Shown one piece after another: positions 53,294 through 62,508 of a stretch of DNA of 64,000 nucleotides (within the stretch, counting starts at the first letter, position 1; each line of letters begins with the position of its first letter). The notes beneath the pieces were generated by a model, which saw nothing but the letters and a program-made list of their open reading frames with translations, searched no databases and had not been told where the DNA came from. The DNA is from Cypionkella aquatica (lineage in GTDB: Bacteria > Pseudomonadota > Alphaproteobacteria > Rhodobacterales > Rhodobacteraceae): the NCBI RefSeq assembly GCF_030161095.1, contig NZ_BSPP01000010.1, forward strand, positions 124,001 through 188,000. Reading direction: 5' to 3'. The translations under genes were made by a program, and so were the position numbers.

Positions 53294-54208
53294 GTGGCAC
53301 TTAGTTTTTTCCGCAAAGACACCAAACCAGCCGCCAACACCGACGCGAATGAGGCCTTTCTGAAAGGCTATTCGATTGAAGTGATGCCGCGCACCGCTGA
53401 AAAGGTCGAAGACTTCCGCGCTTTGCTGCCAAAAGGCACGCGCGTCTATATCGCCCATATTGAGGGCACCCCGATTGAAGACATGGTCGCCACCGCCAAG
53501 CGGATCGCGGGCGAAGGCTTTGACGTGATGCCGCATTTCCCGGCGCGGATCATCCACGACAAGGCGACCTTGGCCGACTGGATCAAGCGCTATCAGACCG
53601 AAGCGGGCGTCAAGCAGGCTCTGCTGCTGGGCGGCGGTGTGAATACTCCGGCAGGGGATTTCGACAGCTCGATGCAGTTGATCGAAACCGGGTTGTTTGA
53701 CGGGTTTGATCGTCTGCATGTCGCTGGCCACCCCGAGGGCAACAAGGACATCGACAAGGACGGCGGCGATGCCATCGTCTTGGCTGCGTTGAAGTGGAAG
53801 CAGGCGTTTTCCGAGCGGTCTGATGCCAAGATGGCGATTGCGACGCAGTTCTGCTTTGAAGCCGATCCGGTGATCGCCTGGGCCAATCGGCTGGCCGATG
53901 CTGGCGTGCATCTGCCGATCCACATTGGCGTCGCAGGCCCTGCCAAGCTGCAAACCCTGATCAAATTCGCAATCTCTTGCGGTGTTGGCGCATCGCTGCG
54001 CGTGCTGCAAAAACGTGCTATGGATGTGACGAAACTGCTTTTGCCTTACGAGCCGACAGAATTTATCGCGGGCCTTGCCGCGCACAAAGCGGCAAATCCG
54101 GCTTTTGGCATCGAGCAAGTTCACTTTTTCCCGCTGGGCGGCATTAAGACCAATGCGGCTTGGGTTACCGAAAATGGCGGCGCCGCTGGCGTGCCTGCAA
54201 ATGCTTAA
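53294..54208 (+). CDS. Methylenetetrahydrofolate reductase-like protein
   Basis: 304 residues from GTG (GGGGAGG upstream). TIM-barrel, MetF-like; recognisable segments are SIEVMPRTAEKVEDF (N-terminal folate region), the FAD-site-like GHPEGN and a conserved ATQFCFEA. Expected reaction: 5,10-methylene-THF to 5-methyl-THF. It is in an operon with a methyl-THF methyltransferase, so it may feed methionine synthesis. Confidence 0.85.
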   Translation: MALSFFRKDTKPAANTDANEAFLKGYSIEVMPRTAEKVEDFRALLPKGTRVYIAHIEGTPIEDMVATAKRIAGEGFDVMPHFPARIIHDKATLADWIKRYQTEAGVKQALLLGGGVNTPAGDFDSSMQLIETGLFDGFDRLHVAGHPEGNKDIDKDGGDAIVLAALKWKQAFSERSDAKMAIATQFCFEADPVIAWANRLADAGVHLPIHIGVAGPAKLQTLIKFAISCGVGASLRVLQKRAMDVTKLLLPYEPTEFIAGLAAHKAANPAFGIEQVHFFPLGGIKTNAAWVTENGGAAGVPANA

Positions 54209-54223
54209 AGAGAAGGTTTAAGA

Positions 54224-55201
54224 ATGACCCGTACTGTTATAGAATCCAAAACGAAAACTGTAATTATCGGCTTTGACGAGCCGTTCTGCGTGATCGGTGA
54301 ACGTATCAACCCGACGGGCCGCAAAAAGCTGGCGGCCGAGTTGGAAGCTGGCAATTTTGAAACCGTTCTCAGGGATGCACTGGAACAGGTCGCTTGCGGT
54401 GCAACCGTGCTGGACGTGAACTCGGGTGCCGTGTTCACCAACAAAATGGCTGAAGATCCGCGCTATGCCGACAACAACTTTGTCGAACCGCCGCTGATGC
54501 GAGAATTGATCCTGCAAATCCAAGCGATTGTGGATGTGCCTTTGTGCATCGACAGCTCGGTTCCCGGCGCATTGGAAGCGGGTCTGAAGGCCTGCGAAGG
54601 TCGCCCGTTGTTGAACTCGGTGACGGGTGAGGAAGATCGTCTGGAACTGGTTTTGCCGCTGGTCAAGAAATACAACGTGCCGGTTGTGGCTATTTCCAAC
54701 GACGACACCGGCATCAGCCAAGACCCCGATGTGCGTTTTGCGGTTGCCAAAAAGATCGTCGAGCGCGCTGCCGATTTCGGTATTCCCGCGCATGACATCG
54801 TGGTTGATCCCTTGGTGATGCCAGTGGGCGCAATGGGCTCGGCTGGCCAACAAGTGTTCGCTTTGGTGCGCCGTCTGCGCGAAGAATTGGGCGTCAACAC
54901 CACTTGCGGCGCGTCAAACATCTCGTTCGGTCTGCCGCATCGTCACGGCATCAACGCCGCCTTCTTGCCGATGGCGATTGGCGCGGGCATGACCAGCGCC
55001 ATCATGAACCCAGTGCGTCTGCCCGAGATGGAGGCGATCCGCGCCGCCAACTTCCTGATGAACCACGACGCAAATGGCGGCGAATGGATCCGTTTCGCCA
55101 AGGTGCTGGAGGCTGTCGAGGCTGGGGCGACCTTTGCCGAGGCATCTGCTGCGGCCACGGCTGCGACCTCGGGGCGTCGTGGCGGGCGTCGCGCGCGCTA
55201 A
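54224..55201 (+). CDS. Methyltetrahydrofolate-binding methyltransferase (pterin-binding)
   Basis: 325 residues, a single pterin-binding TIM barrel: DVNSGAVF, LCIDSS, NSVTGEEDRLELVLPLV, AISNDDTGI, DIVVDPLVMPVG, and TTCGASNISFGLPHRHGINA. It corresponds to the middle domain of MetH, without homocysteine or B12 domains. I infer it is the folate component of a split cobalamin-dependent methionine synthase, known in Rhodobacterales, or a corrinoid methyltransferase. The gene follows the reductase by 15 bp. Confidence 0.85.
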   Translation: MTRTVIESKTKTVIIGFDEPFCVIGERINPTGRKKLAAELEAGNFETVLRDALEQVACGATVLDVNSGAVFTNKMAEDPRYADNNFVEPPLMRELILQIQAIVDVPLCIDSSVPGALEAGLKACEGRPLLNSVTGEEDRLELVLPLVKKYNVPVVAISNDDTGISQDPDVRFAVAKKIVERAADFGIPAHDIVVDPLVMPVGAMGSAGQQVFALVRRLREELGVNTTCGASNISFGLPHRHGINAAFLPMAIGAGMTSAIMNPVRLPEMEAIRAANFLMNHDANGGEWIRFAKVLEAVEAGATFAEASAAATAATSGRRGGRRAR

Positions 55202-55218
55202 ACCTTTGCTATAGATCC

Positions 55219-55250
55219 AAAAGGCCCGCCAAACCGGCGGGCCTTTTGTT
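55219..55250. terminator. Terminator between convergent genes
   Basis: 12-bp stem AAAAGGCCCGCC / GGCGGGCCTTTT with a 5-nt loop; TTTTGTTTT on plus and AAAA-derived T on minus. Serves the methyl-transfer operon and perhaps the scp side. Confidence 0.88.
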
Positions 55251-55454
55251 TTAGCGGATGCGCCGCATCAGTTTCGCGGCTTGCCTTGCGCGCTTGCTCA
55301 TATCTTTGCCAGCGCGCGCTTGTTCGCGCTCTGCCGGGGTCATCTGGTCAGGGGATTTGCCGCGCCCCGCCGCATAATCTATACCCTTATTCACGCCAAT
55401 ATTGACCAAACGGCCCAGAAACCTGTTCAAAATCATCTGAATGATACGGTCCAT
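55251..55454 (-). CDS. Small basic protein (67 aa), unknown function
   Basis: Starts MDRIIQMILNRFLGRLVNIG, an amphipathic helix, then a charged tail (DQMTPAEREQARAGKDMSKR) ending KLMRRIR. It lies four bases after scpB on the same strand, so it is cotranscribed. No domain recognised. Confidence 0.65.
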   Translation of the reverse strand: MDRIIQMILNRFLGRLVNIGVNKGIDYAAGRGKSPDQMTPAEREQARAGKDMSKRARQAAKLMRRIR

Positions 55455-55458
55455 CGGC

Positions 55459-56103
55459 CTAATCCTCAAAAAGTTCGCTTTGCCCGGTGCTGGGCTGTTG
55501 GTCTTCATCTTCAGATGGGATTGAAAGTGCGCCCGGCAAGGGGCGGCTGTCCAGCAAACCAGCGGCACGCAGCTCTTTCAGCCCCGGCAGATCCCGGGCT
55601 GATTCCAGCCCGAAATGGTCAAGGAAGTGATCGGTCACCACAAAAGTCACTGGCCTGCCCGGCGTCATCCGCCGCCGCCCCAGCCTGATCCAATCGAGTT
55701 CCAACAGCTGATCCACCGTGCCCCGGCTGACCGCAACACCGCGGATTTCCTCGATCTCTGCCCGGGTGACCGGCTGATGATAGGCGACGATTGCCAGCGT
55801 CTCAATCGCCGCGCGCGACAGTTTGCGCTGCTCGGCGCTTTCCTTTTGCATCAGATGCCCCAAATCGGCGGCTGTGCGAAAGGCGTAGGCATCCCCGACT
55901 TTCACCAAATTCACCCCCCGCCCCTCATAGCGGCGACGCAAGGTCAACAGGGCTTCAGCCGGATCGCAACCATGCGGCATGCGCTTGATCAACTCGGCAA
56001 GTGTGACGGTTTCGGTGGCCGCGAACAGGATGGCTTCCACCATCCGCTCTTGCTCGCCCATCGGCGGCGCTTCAAAGAGGCTTTTTTCGATCGGATCGCT
56101 CAT
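55459..56103 (-). CDS. scpB: Chromosome segregation and condensation protein ScpB
   Basis: 214 residues. Two winged-helix domains; the conserved IVAYHQPVTRAEIEEIRGVAVS and LLELDWIRLGRRRMTPGRPVTFVVT segments are visible. Partner of ScpA and SMC. Start overlaps the scpA stop as ATGA. Confidence 0.94.
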   Translation of the reverse strand: MSDPIEKSLFEAPPMGEQERMVEAILFAATETVTLAELIKRMPHGCDPAEALLTLRRRYEGRGVNLVKVGDAYAFRTAADLGHLMQKESAEQRKLSRAAIETLAIVAYHQPVTRAEIEEIRGVAVSRGTVDQLLELDWIRLGRRRMTPGRPVTFVVTDHFLDHFGLESARDLPGLKELRAAGLLDSRPLPGALSIPSEDEDQQPSTGQSELFED

Positions 56104-56897
56104 GACTCAAGCCTGCGGATCATCAACGGGGCGAATACCTCGCCCTGCTTGATTTGCACCTGACCGCGTTTGGCCATCTCCAAAATCGCGGCAAAATGCG
56201 CCGCAGTGGCAGATCTGCGGCGGGCGGGAGATACCTCCCAGCCTTCGGGCATGAAGCTGTTCAGATCAGACCATTCCCCGGCGTAGCCCAGCAAACCACG
56301 CATGCGTTCCAGCGCATCTTCCATCGTGTAGACATCTTTGCGATCAAAGGCATAGGGGCGAAAATCATCGCGGGTGCGGATGCGGGCATAGGCGCGCATA
56401 AGATCCAGAAGATTGGCGGTATAGCTGACGCTGACGTGACGCGTGACAGTCTCGGGGGCCCCGCGGGCGAAAAAATCGCGGCCCAGTTGGTCGCGCGCCA
56501 TCAACCGGGCCGCGGATTCGCGCATCGCGGCCAGACGTTCAAGCTGAAACGCCAGATGCGCGGCAAGATCCTCGGCGGATGGCCCCGCTTCGCCCGGTTC
56601 TGGCGGAAGCAACAGGCGTGATTTCAGAAACGCCAGCCAAGCCGCCATCACCAGATAATCGGCGGCAAGTTCGATCCGCAAAGCAGCCGCGCGCTCCACA
56701 AAGACCAGATATTGCTCGGCGAGTTGCAGCACGGAAATCTTGCGCAGATCGACCTTTTGGGTGCGCGAGAGCATCAGCAAAAGATCCAAAGGCCCTTCAA
56801 AGCCATCGACATCAATGATCAGTGCTTCCGAGGCCAGCCGTTCCGCTGCGGGCACCCGTTCGGGCGCTGTCCAATCATCGCTTTCCGGATTAGCCAT
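56100..56897 (-). CDS. scpA: Segregation and condensation protein ScpA
   Basis: 265 residues. The kleisin N-terminal signature FEGPLDLLLMLSRTQKVDLRKISVLQLAEQYL is clear. The C-terminal winged helix begins near RRRSATAAHFAAILEMAKRGQVQIKQGEVF. ATG at 56897 (MANPESDDW) overlaps the nagZ stop; an upstream GTG is in frame. Confidence 0.94.
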   Translation of the reverse strand: MANPESDDWTAPERVPAAERLASEALIIDVDGFEGPLDLLLMLSRTQKVDLRKISVLQLAEQYLVFVERAAALRIELAADYLVMAAWLAFLKSRLLLPPEPGEAGPSAEDLAAHLAFQLERLAAMRESAARLMARDQLGRDFFARGAPETVTRHVSVSYTANLLDLMRAYARIRTRDDFRPYAFDRKDVYTMEDALERMRGLLGYAGEWSDLNSFMPEGWEVSPARRRSATAAHFAAILEMAKRGQVQIKQGEVFAPLMIRRLES

Positions 56898-57897
56898 CAA
56901 CACCCTCGCCCAGCAGAGCCGAGAATTCGGCCTTCAGCGCGGCGATGTCAACGGATTTTGCCGGGCGACGCTGCGCAAGTGCAGCTTTCGCGCGCGCGCG
57001 GGCGGCGTCGGTCATGCTGCCTGCGGCTGCGGCAACCTCAAGCATTTCGGCCATTTCACCTTTGCAATGCAAGGCAATGTCACAGCCCGCCGCCATGGAA
57101 CGGGCGGTGCGTTCGCCCAGCGTGCCTTTGAGCGCCTGCATGTTCAGATCGTCGGTCATCAAAAGCCCGCCAAATCCGATCTCATTGCGGATCACCTCGA
57201 TCATTTTCGGCGATTGCGTCGCAGGCAAATGATCATATGCGGCAAAGATGATATGCGCAGTCATCGCCATCGGCAGATCAGCCAGCGCCCGAAACGGCGC
57301 GAAATCTGTCGCGGCCAGAGTGGCGCGGTCGGTGGTGACGGTCGGCAGATCAAGATGGGTATCGCTGACAGATCGACCATGCCCCGGCATGTGCTTGACC
57401 ACCGGCAGCACACCGATTTCAAGATGGGCGTCGGCCACGGCACGAGCTATTTTCGTTACAGTTTCAACGTCTTGACCATAGCAGCGGTTGCGCAGGAACG
57501 GGTGGGTTTCAGGGCCACCAATATCGGCCACAGGGGCGCAATTGGCATCAATGCCCACTGCGCGCAATTCGGCTGCAATCACCATAGAACGCAGCGCCAT
57601 AGCTTGCGTGGCATGTGCACCCGCCTTATCGACGGTGTCGAGTGGTGGTGCCCATTCGGCCCAATGCGGCGCGCGCAGACGTTGGACGCGCCCGCCTTCT
57701 TGATCAACCAGCACCGGCGCATCGCGGCCAACGCTGTCGCGCAGATCGGCGGTCAGCCGGGTGATTTGCGCAGGGGTGTCGATATTGCGCGCAAACACGA
57801 TGAAGCCAAGCGGATCATAATCGCGGAAGAAATCACGCTCGCGCGCGGTCAGGCTCAGGCCTGCGCAGCCGAAAATCGCCGCCCCAGCGCCGATCAT
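56890..57897 (-). CDS. nagZ: Beta-N-acetylhexosaminidase
   Basis: 335 residues, glycoside hydrolase family 3. KHMPGHGRS (about 169-176) with the Asp/His pair of the loop, and the nucleophile Asp in GGLLMTDDLNM. Cleaves GlcNAc from muropeptides in cell wall recycling. ATGA overlap with the SPOR gene fixes the start. Confidence 0.94.
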   Translation of the reverse strand: MIGAGAAIFGCAGLSLTARERDFFRDYDPLGFIVFARNIDTPAQITRLTADLRDSVGRDAPVLVDQEGGRVQRLRAPHWAEWAPPLDTVDKAGAHATQAMALRSMVIAAELRAVGIDANCAPVADIGGPETHPFLRNRCYGQDVETVTKIARAVADAHLEIGVLPVVKHMPGHGRSVSDTHLDLPTVTTDRATLAATDFAPFRALADLPMAMTAHIIFAAYDHLPATQSPKMIEVIRNEIGFGGLLMTDDLNMQALKGTLGERTARSMAAGCDIALHCKGEMAEMLEVAAAAGSMTDAARARAKAALAQRRPAKSVDIAALKAEFSALLGEGVDG

Positions 57898-58958
57898 TTT
57901 TGTGCAACCGGGATGCACGAGGCATTTTGTGCCAGCAGCGTCGCGCAGAATTGACGCGCAACGTCTTCATCTGCAAAACCATGCGCACGCAGGCGATAAA
58001 AGGTGCGACCGCCGCTTTGCGCCGATTGCACGACCATGGCCTTGCCGGCCAAAAGGTCGGTAAAATTGGCCTGGAGCTTAGCCCATTCGGCCCGCGCGCT
58101 GGCCTCGTCATCAAACGCGCCAAGCTGCACAAGCCGGGTGCCAGCCGCGATGGTGCTCGGGTCAATTTCGGCAACGCCAGCAGTTGCGGCGGGCACCTGT
58201 TCGGTTTCAACAGCGGCAGGTTCGTCCGTTACGGCAACCGTATCGGCGGGTGCAGCATCTGCAACGGCGGTCTGTTTTGCAGGGCGTGATTTCGGACGGA
58301 TCGAGGTTGCGGTATCTGCAGCAGCCGTTTCAACCGGCGCGGAATCCGCTTCGCTGCCTTCAGCCAAAGCCGCCGCAAGGGCCGCTGCAACAGCATCCTC
58401 TTGCGTTGCGGGTAAGGGTTGCTCCACCGCGAGATCGCTTGCCGCCGCCATCGGATCGGACGGTATGGTTTCTGCCGTGACCACAACCGGGGCAATTTCC
58501 ACCGGGGCAAGGCGAGGTTCAGCGGTCAGGCTATCTGCCGGGGCCACGATGCCACCAAGCGCCGCGCTGGCTTCTGGCAAGGGCGCAAGCTCTGCGGTGC
58601 CCGCCTGATCTTCAGCGGTCAAAACTGCCTCACGCGGGGCGAGAAGCAGTTTTTCGGGCAGCGGCAACGCGGTTCCGGCCGCGGCGACGGCATTGACTGA
58701 CAGCCCCTGATGCATCGCCACATCACCGCCGGGATTGTCTGGTGCGATCCGCAACGGGCCTTCAAGTGCGCGCACCACAGGGATGCCAGAGACATCGCGC
58801 ACCGCCAGTTTATAGCCCCAGACACCCAGCCCGACCACCAATGCAAGAGAGCAAACCGCCCCCGCGATGTTGACGATTGTCAGCGCACGACCCGTCAGCG
58901 GGCCCGCACTATGCCCAGCATAACCGCCGTCGAAGTCATCGAAATCCACGTCCGCCAT
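57894..58958 (-). CDS. SPOR-domain cell-division-type protein
   Basis: 354 residues. N-terminal cytoplasmic part, one membrane segment (about 25-47, IVNIAGAVCSLALVVGLGVWGYKLAV), a long Ala/Pro/Glu-rich periplasmic linker, and a C-terminal SPOR domain (about 275-350, LVQLGAFDDEASARAEWAKLQ... FYRLRAHGFADEDVARQFCATL). SPOR domains bind denuded peptidoglycan at the septum. GAGG precedes the ATG at 58958. Confidence 0.85.
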   Translation of the reverse strand: MADVDFDDFDGGYAGHSAGPLTGRALTIVNIAGAVCSLALVVGLGVWGYKLAVRDVSGIPVVRALEGPLRIAPDNPGGDVAMHQGLSVNAVAAAGTALPLPEKLLLAPREAVLTAEDQAGTAELAPLPEASAALGGIVAPADSLTAEPRLAPVEIAPVVVTAETIPSDPMAAASDLAVEQPLPATQEDAVAAALAAALAEGSEADSAPVETAAADTATSIRPKSRPAKQTAVADAAPADTVAVTDEPAAVETEQVPAATAGVAEIDPSTIAAGTRLVQLGAFDDEASARAEWAKLQANFTDLLAGKAMVVQSAQSGGRTFYRLRAHGFADEDVARQFCATLLAQNASCIPVAQK

Positions 58959-59042
58959 GTTTTGCCTCGCGTGCAAGGGCGATACATGCCACCCCTGCTT
59001 GTTATTTTGCCCGTTCCGGTTGGGCAGGTAAGAATTTGGCAC

Positions 59043-60788
59043 TTACCGCATTTCCTCTACCGGAGTGACGCCAAGGATACCAAGGCCCGCTGAAATCACA
59101 ACGCCTGTGGCACGCGCGAGGGCGATTTTTGCCGCAGATGTTGCCGCATTGCCGTCTTGGACAAAGCGCAAGCTCGGATCATCGTTGCCCTTGTTCCACA
59201 ACGCATGGAATTCCGAGGCCAACTCATACAGGTAAAACGCGATGCGGTGCGGCTCGTTGCCCTTTGCGGCGATCTCGACCAGGCGCGGCCATTCGGCGAG
59301 TTTTTGCGCCATTTGAATCTCGGCCGGGTGACTAAGGATTGCCAGATCAGCCTTTGCCAGCGCTGCATCACCGCAGTCAATGCCAGCCTCGCGCGATTTG
59401 CGCAGCACCGAGTTGATCCGGGCATTGGCGTATTGCACATAGAACACCGGGTTGTCTTTCGACTGCTCCAGCACCTTTGCGAAATCGAAATCAAGGGTCA
59501 CATCGTTCTTGCGCGTCAACATCATAAAACGGGTCACATCGGCGCCCGCCTGTTCGACCACATCGCGCAAGGTCACAAACGTCCCTGCCCGCTTTGACAT
59601 CTTGAACGGCTCGCCGTTTTTATACAGCTTGACCAGTTGCACCAGCTTGATATCCAACGGAACTTTGCCACCCGACAGGGCCGAGACCGCAGCCTTCATC
59701 CGCTTGACATAGCCGCCGTGATCAGCACCGAAAATGTCGATCAGCTCGTCAAAGCCGCGCTGCACCTTGTTGTAATGATAGGCGATATCGGGGGCGAAAT
59801 AGGTCCAGGCGCCGTCCGATTTCATCACCGGGCGATCTACGTCATCGCCATGCGCGGTGGAGCGGAACAGGGTCTGCACCCGAGGCTCCCAATCATCCAG
59901 CGTTTTTCCCTTTGGCGGCTCCAGCGTGCCTTCATAGATCAGGCCCATATCGCGCAGAGCTTGAATGGCAGCCTCAATCTGCCCGGTGCCATAGAGCGCC
60001 TTTTCCGAGGAATACACATCCATCTTAACGTTCAACGCCGCCAGATCGCCGCGAATTTCGTCCATCATCAACTCGGATGCGATTTCGCGGATGTCGGCCA
60101 GCCAAACCTCTTCGCCCTTATCCAGCAAAGACGCGCCATATTTCGCCTTCAAAGCCTCGCCGACCGGTATCAGATAATCGCCGGGATAAAGACCTTCGCG
60201 GATTTCAGGCTCCAGCCCGTTGGCCTCGCGGTACCGCTCATAGGCCGAGCGCGCCAGCACATCGACCTGCGCGCCGCCGTCGTTGATGTAATATTCGCGG
60301 GTGACGTTCCAACCGGCAAAGTCCAGCAGCCGCGCCAAGGCATCGCCTACCACCGCACCGCGCACATGGCCGACATGCATCGGCCCGGTGGGGTTGGCCG
60401 AGACGAATTCGACGTTGACCTTGCGGCCCCCGCCCATCATCGAGCGCCCAAATTCTAGTCCCTCGGTCAGCGCCGCTTTCACCACGCCCTGCCACACATT
60501 CGCCGCCAGACGCAGGTTTAAAAAACCCGGTCCTGCCACTTCAACACCCGTCACACGCGCATCCAGTGACAGCTTGGCTGCAAGCGCTTCGGCAATCGCG
60601 CGGGGCTGCATGCCCGCCGGTTTGGCCAGCACCATCGCCGCATTGGTCGCCATATCACCGTGCGACGGATCGCGCGGCGGCTCGACCGCAACTGCTGCAA
60701 AGTCCAACCCGGACGGCAACGCCCCCTCGGCCACCAAAGCCGTCAGGCTATCGGTCACAAGAGTGCGGATTTCGGCAAAGAGGTTCAT
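59043..60788 (-). CDS. argS: Arginyl-tRNA synthetase
   Basis: 581 residues. Class I synthetase with HVGH at 138-141 (in [15 protein letters not shown]) and the [12 protein letters not shown] signature. The N-terminal Add1 domain (about 1-90) and DALR-type C-terminal anticodon-binding domain are present. First gene of the argS-SPOR-nagZ-scpA-scpB block. Confidence 0.96.
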   Translation of the reverse strand: MNLFAEIRTLVTDSLTALVAEGALPSGLDFAAVAVEPPRDPSHGDMATNAAMVLAKPAGMQPRAIAEALAAKLSLDARVTGVEVAGPGFLNLRLAANVWQGVVKAALTEGLEFGRSMMGGGRKVNVEFVSANPTGPMHVGHVRGAVVGDALARLLDFAGWNVTREYYINDGGAQVDVLARSAYERYREANGLEPEIREGLYPGDYLIPVGEALKAKYGASLLDKGEEVWLADIREIASELMMDEIRGDLAALNVKMDVYSSEKALYGTGQIEAAIQALRDMGLIYEGTLEPPKGKTLDDWEPRVQTLFRSTAHGDDVDRPVMKSDGAWTYFAPDIAYHYNKVQRGFDELIDIFGADHGGYVKRMKAAVSALSGGKVPLDIKLVQLVKLYKNGEPFKMSKRAGTFVTLRDVVEQAGADVTRFMMLTRKNDVTLDFDFAKVLEQSKDNPVFYVQYANARINSVLRKSREAGIDCGDAALAKADLAILSHPAEIQMAQKLAEWPRLVEIAAKGNEPHRIAFYLYELASEFHALWNKGNDDPSLRFVQDGNAATSAAKIALARATGVVISAGLGILGVTPVEEMR

Positions 60789-60843
60789 TTGATCAATTCC
60801 TGTCTCGTTGCTGTGGGCATGCCAGAGCCAGCAAGACAGGTCA

Positions 60844-60870
60844 AGGACGGCCCCGGTTTTGGGCCGTCCT
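60844..60870 (-). terminator. Strong hairpin between holin and argS genes
   Basis: 10-bp perfect stem AGGACGGCCC / GGGCCGTCCT with a 7-nt loop. There is no clear T run on either strand, so it may be a weak terminator or a processing structure. Confidence 0.5.
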
Positions 60871-60875
60871 AGCGG

Positions 60876-61373
60876 TCAGTTTTGGCCAGATCGCCAGTCA
60901 TCCAAGGCAGAATTGGCCTCCGATGCCGCAGCCAAAGCCGTGGGCGCCGCGGTCAGACCCGGCGGCATGCTGACCGGGCGGTTGCGAAAGTAATGCGTCT
61001 CGCGCGCGCCAAAGTAGAATGCCACCACCGCCCCCAGCAGCCACCAAAGCGGCTCTGGCACGGCGTTCAAGCCGACCATGCGCAGGGCAAAATCCGGCGG
61101 ATCAACCATCGCATAGACGAACAATCCGATCGTGCCAAAGGCCAGCAGCGGGCGCGGCAGGCGGTTCAAACCATTAACCAGCCGATCAAACCAACTGCCC
61201 GAGGCATTGACGAATTCATCGCCAAATTGCTCTAGCGCTGCTGCTTGCGCCTGCGCGGACAACTCCATCCGCTTGGTGGCCGATGCCACAAACACCTCGG
61301 CCACGCCCTAGGCGGCATCGCCCAAAGCCGTGACTGCCCCCGGCGCGTTCAAAATATTGCCAATCAGCCCCAT
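60876..61373 (-). pseudogene. Holin of a GTA-like lysis cassette, interrupted by an in-frame TAG
   Basis: Translation from ATG 61373 gives MGLIGNILNAPGAVTALGDA, one more Ala and then TAG at codon 22 (61308-61310), and continues in the same frame GVAEVFVASATKRMELSAQA to the stop at 60876. The stretch before the stop matches the expected N-terminus, the ATG lies within the end of the endolysin gene (10-bp overlap), and the rest has two membrane segments (about LLAFGTIGLFVYAMVD and LWWLLGAVVAFYFGAR). The intact part can start at GTG 61304 (142 codons). So it is either a nonsense mutant, an error in the sequence, or uses the inner GTG. No ribosome binding site is obvious for the GTG. Confidence 0.72.
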
Positions 61374-61975
61374 GCTGCCACCCTCGCCTGATGTTGCGCT
61401 TCGGTCAGTCGATATTTCGCCGCCATGAATTCTTCTGCCCGCGTGATCCACCCCCCCTTTCCGCCATCCCGCCTGCGGGCATATTTGCGGCTGGCGGGGC
61501 GGGCATCCGCCAAGCCGTAATAGTAGTTCCTGCGCGCGATCGCATAGGCATCAGCGATATGGCTGGGGGCAGCCTCGGCGGCCATTTGGGCGGCACGAAT
61601 GGTCTGCGGACCGATCTGACCATCGGCGTCGCAGGGGAAGCCCATGCTGGTCAGTAAACGCTGCAACACCTTGACCGCATTGGCTCCGGCATTGACATAC
61701 ATATCAAAGACAGAAGGCTGCAATGCTTCTGGCAAAGCGCCGATCCCGGTTCGGTGGTGGTAATGTTCGACATAGATATCAACGGCTTGTGCAGGGGTCA
61801 GCGCACGCACATCAGCCACATCAATACGGGTATCGCGCGTCACATCAATGCCCAAGCGGCGCAGAGTGTTCAGGATAACACCATATTTGGTGGCTCCGCC
61901 CGGATCATCGGGGTCGTTTACAAAACCACCCTCACGCGCGACAATTTCCACCGCCAGATCTTGCACCGATTTCAT
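61364..61975 (-). CDS. GH108-type N-acetylmuramidase endolysin
   Basis: 203 residues. Glyco_hydro_108 signature EGGFVNDPDDPGGATKYGV (about 15-33) with the catalytic Glu, then a peptidoglycan-binding (PG_binding_3) domain with DADGQIGPQTIRAA. It pairs with the downstream holin. Rhodobacter GTA particles are released by an unlinked holin/endolysin pair of this kind (rcc00555/rcc00556 in R. capsulatus), so this is a good GTA-lysis candidate; a phage remnant is the alternative. It lies between core genes with no other phage genes. Confidence 0.85.
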   Translation of the reverse strand: MKSVQDLAVEIVAREGGFVNDPDDPGGATKYGVILNTLRRLGIDVTRDTRIDVADVRALTPAQAVDIYVEHYHHRTGIGALPEALQPSVFDMYVNAGANAVKVLQRLLTSMGFPCDADGQIGPQTIRAAQMAAEAAPSHIADAYAIARRNYYYGLADARPASRKYARRRDGGKGGWITRAEEFMAAKYRLTEAQHQARVAAWG

Positions 61976-62046
61976 CGCATCTCCCCTTGGCTAGACAGGG
62001 GCAATGGTGGCGCGAACGGGTTAATCTGTTGAAACTGCGGCGCGCG

Positions 62047-62499
62047 CTAGTCCTTTGGTGCGACGTAAACGCCCTGAGCTTTTAGCGCGTCGACGACCTC
62101 TTTCGGCATGTAATTCTCATCATGCTTGGCAAGGATTTCCGATGCAACAAAGGTATCGCCCTGCATCGAGCCTGTGCCCACCATGCCCGCATCTTCCTCA
62201 AACAAATCAGGCAAAACTCCGGTGTATTTCACCGGAACCGAATGGTTGGTATCGGTGACGCTAAAGCTGATCGTCTCACCCTGCCCACGCTGCAAGGTGC
62301 CCTTTTCGACCAAGCCGCCGATGCGGAAAACTTCGCCCGCGCGCGGCGGATCGCTTAGAACCTGACTGGGCGAGCGGAAAAAGTTAATCCCATCACGCAT
62401 CGCATAGCCGATCAGCGCGGTTGAGGCCGCAAGCAACACAAACGCAAACAGGATCAACTGCACACGACGGCGTTTCTTCAAGCTTTTCAACCCAGCCAT
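62047..62499 (-). CDS. ccmE: Cytochrome c maturation heme chaperone CcmE
   Basis: 150 residues. One N-terminal membrane segment (about 13-33), then an OB-fold. The covalent heme site is His126 in ILAKHDENYMP, with Tyr130. Follows argC by 9 bp. Other ccm genes are not in the window. Confidence 0.95.
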   Translation of the reverse strand: MAGLKSLKKRRRVQLILFAFVLLAASTALIGYAMRDGINFFRSPSQVLSDPPRAGEVFRIGGLVEKGTLQRGQGETISFSVTDTNHSVPVKYTGVLPDLFEEDAGMVGTGSMQGDTFVASEILAKHDENYMPKEVVDALKAQGVYVAPKD

Positions 62500-62508
62500 A
62501 TCAGCCCC

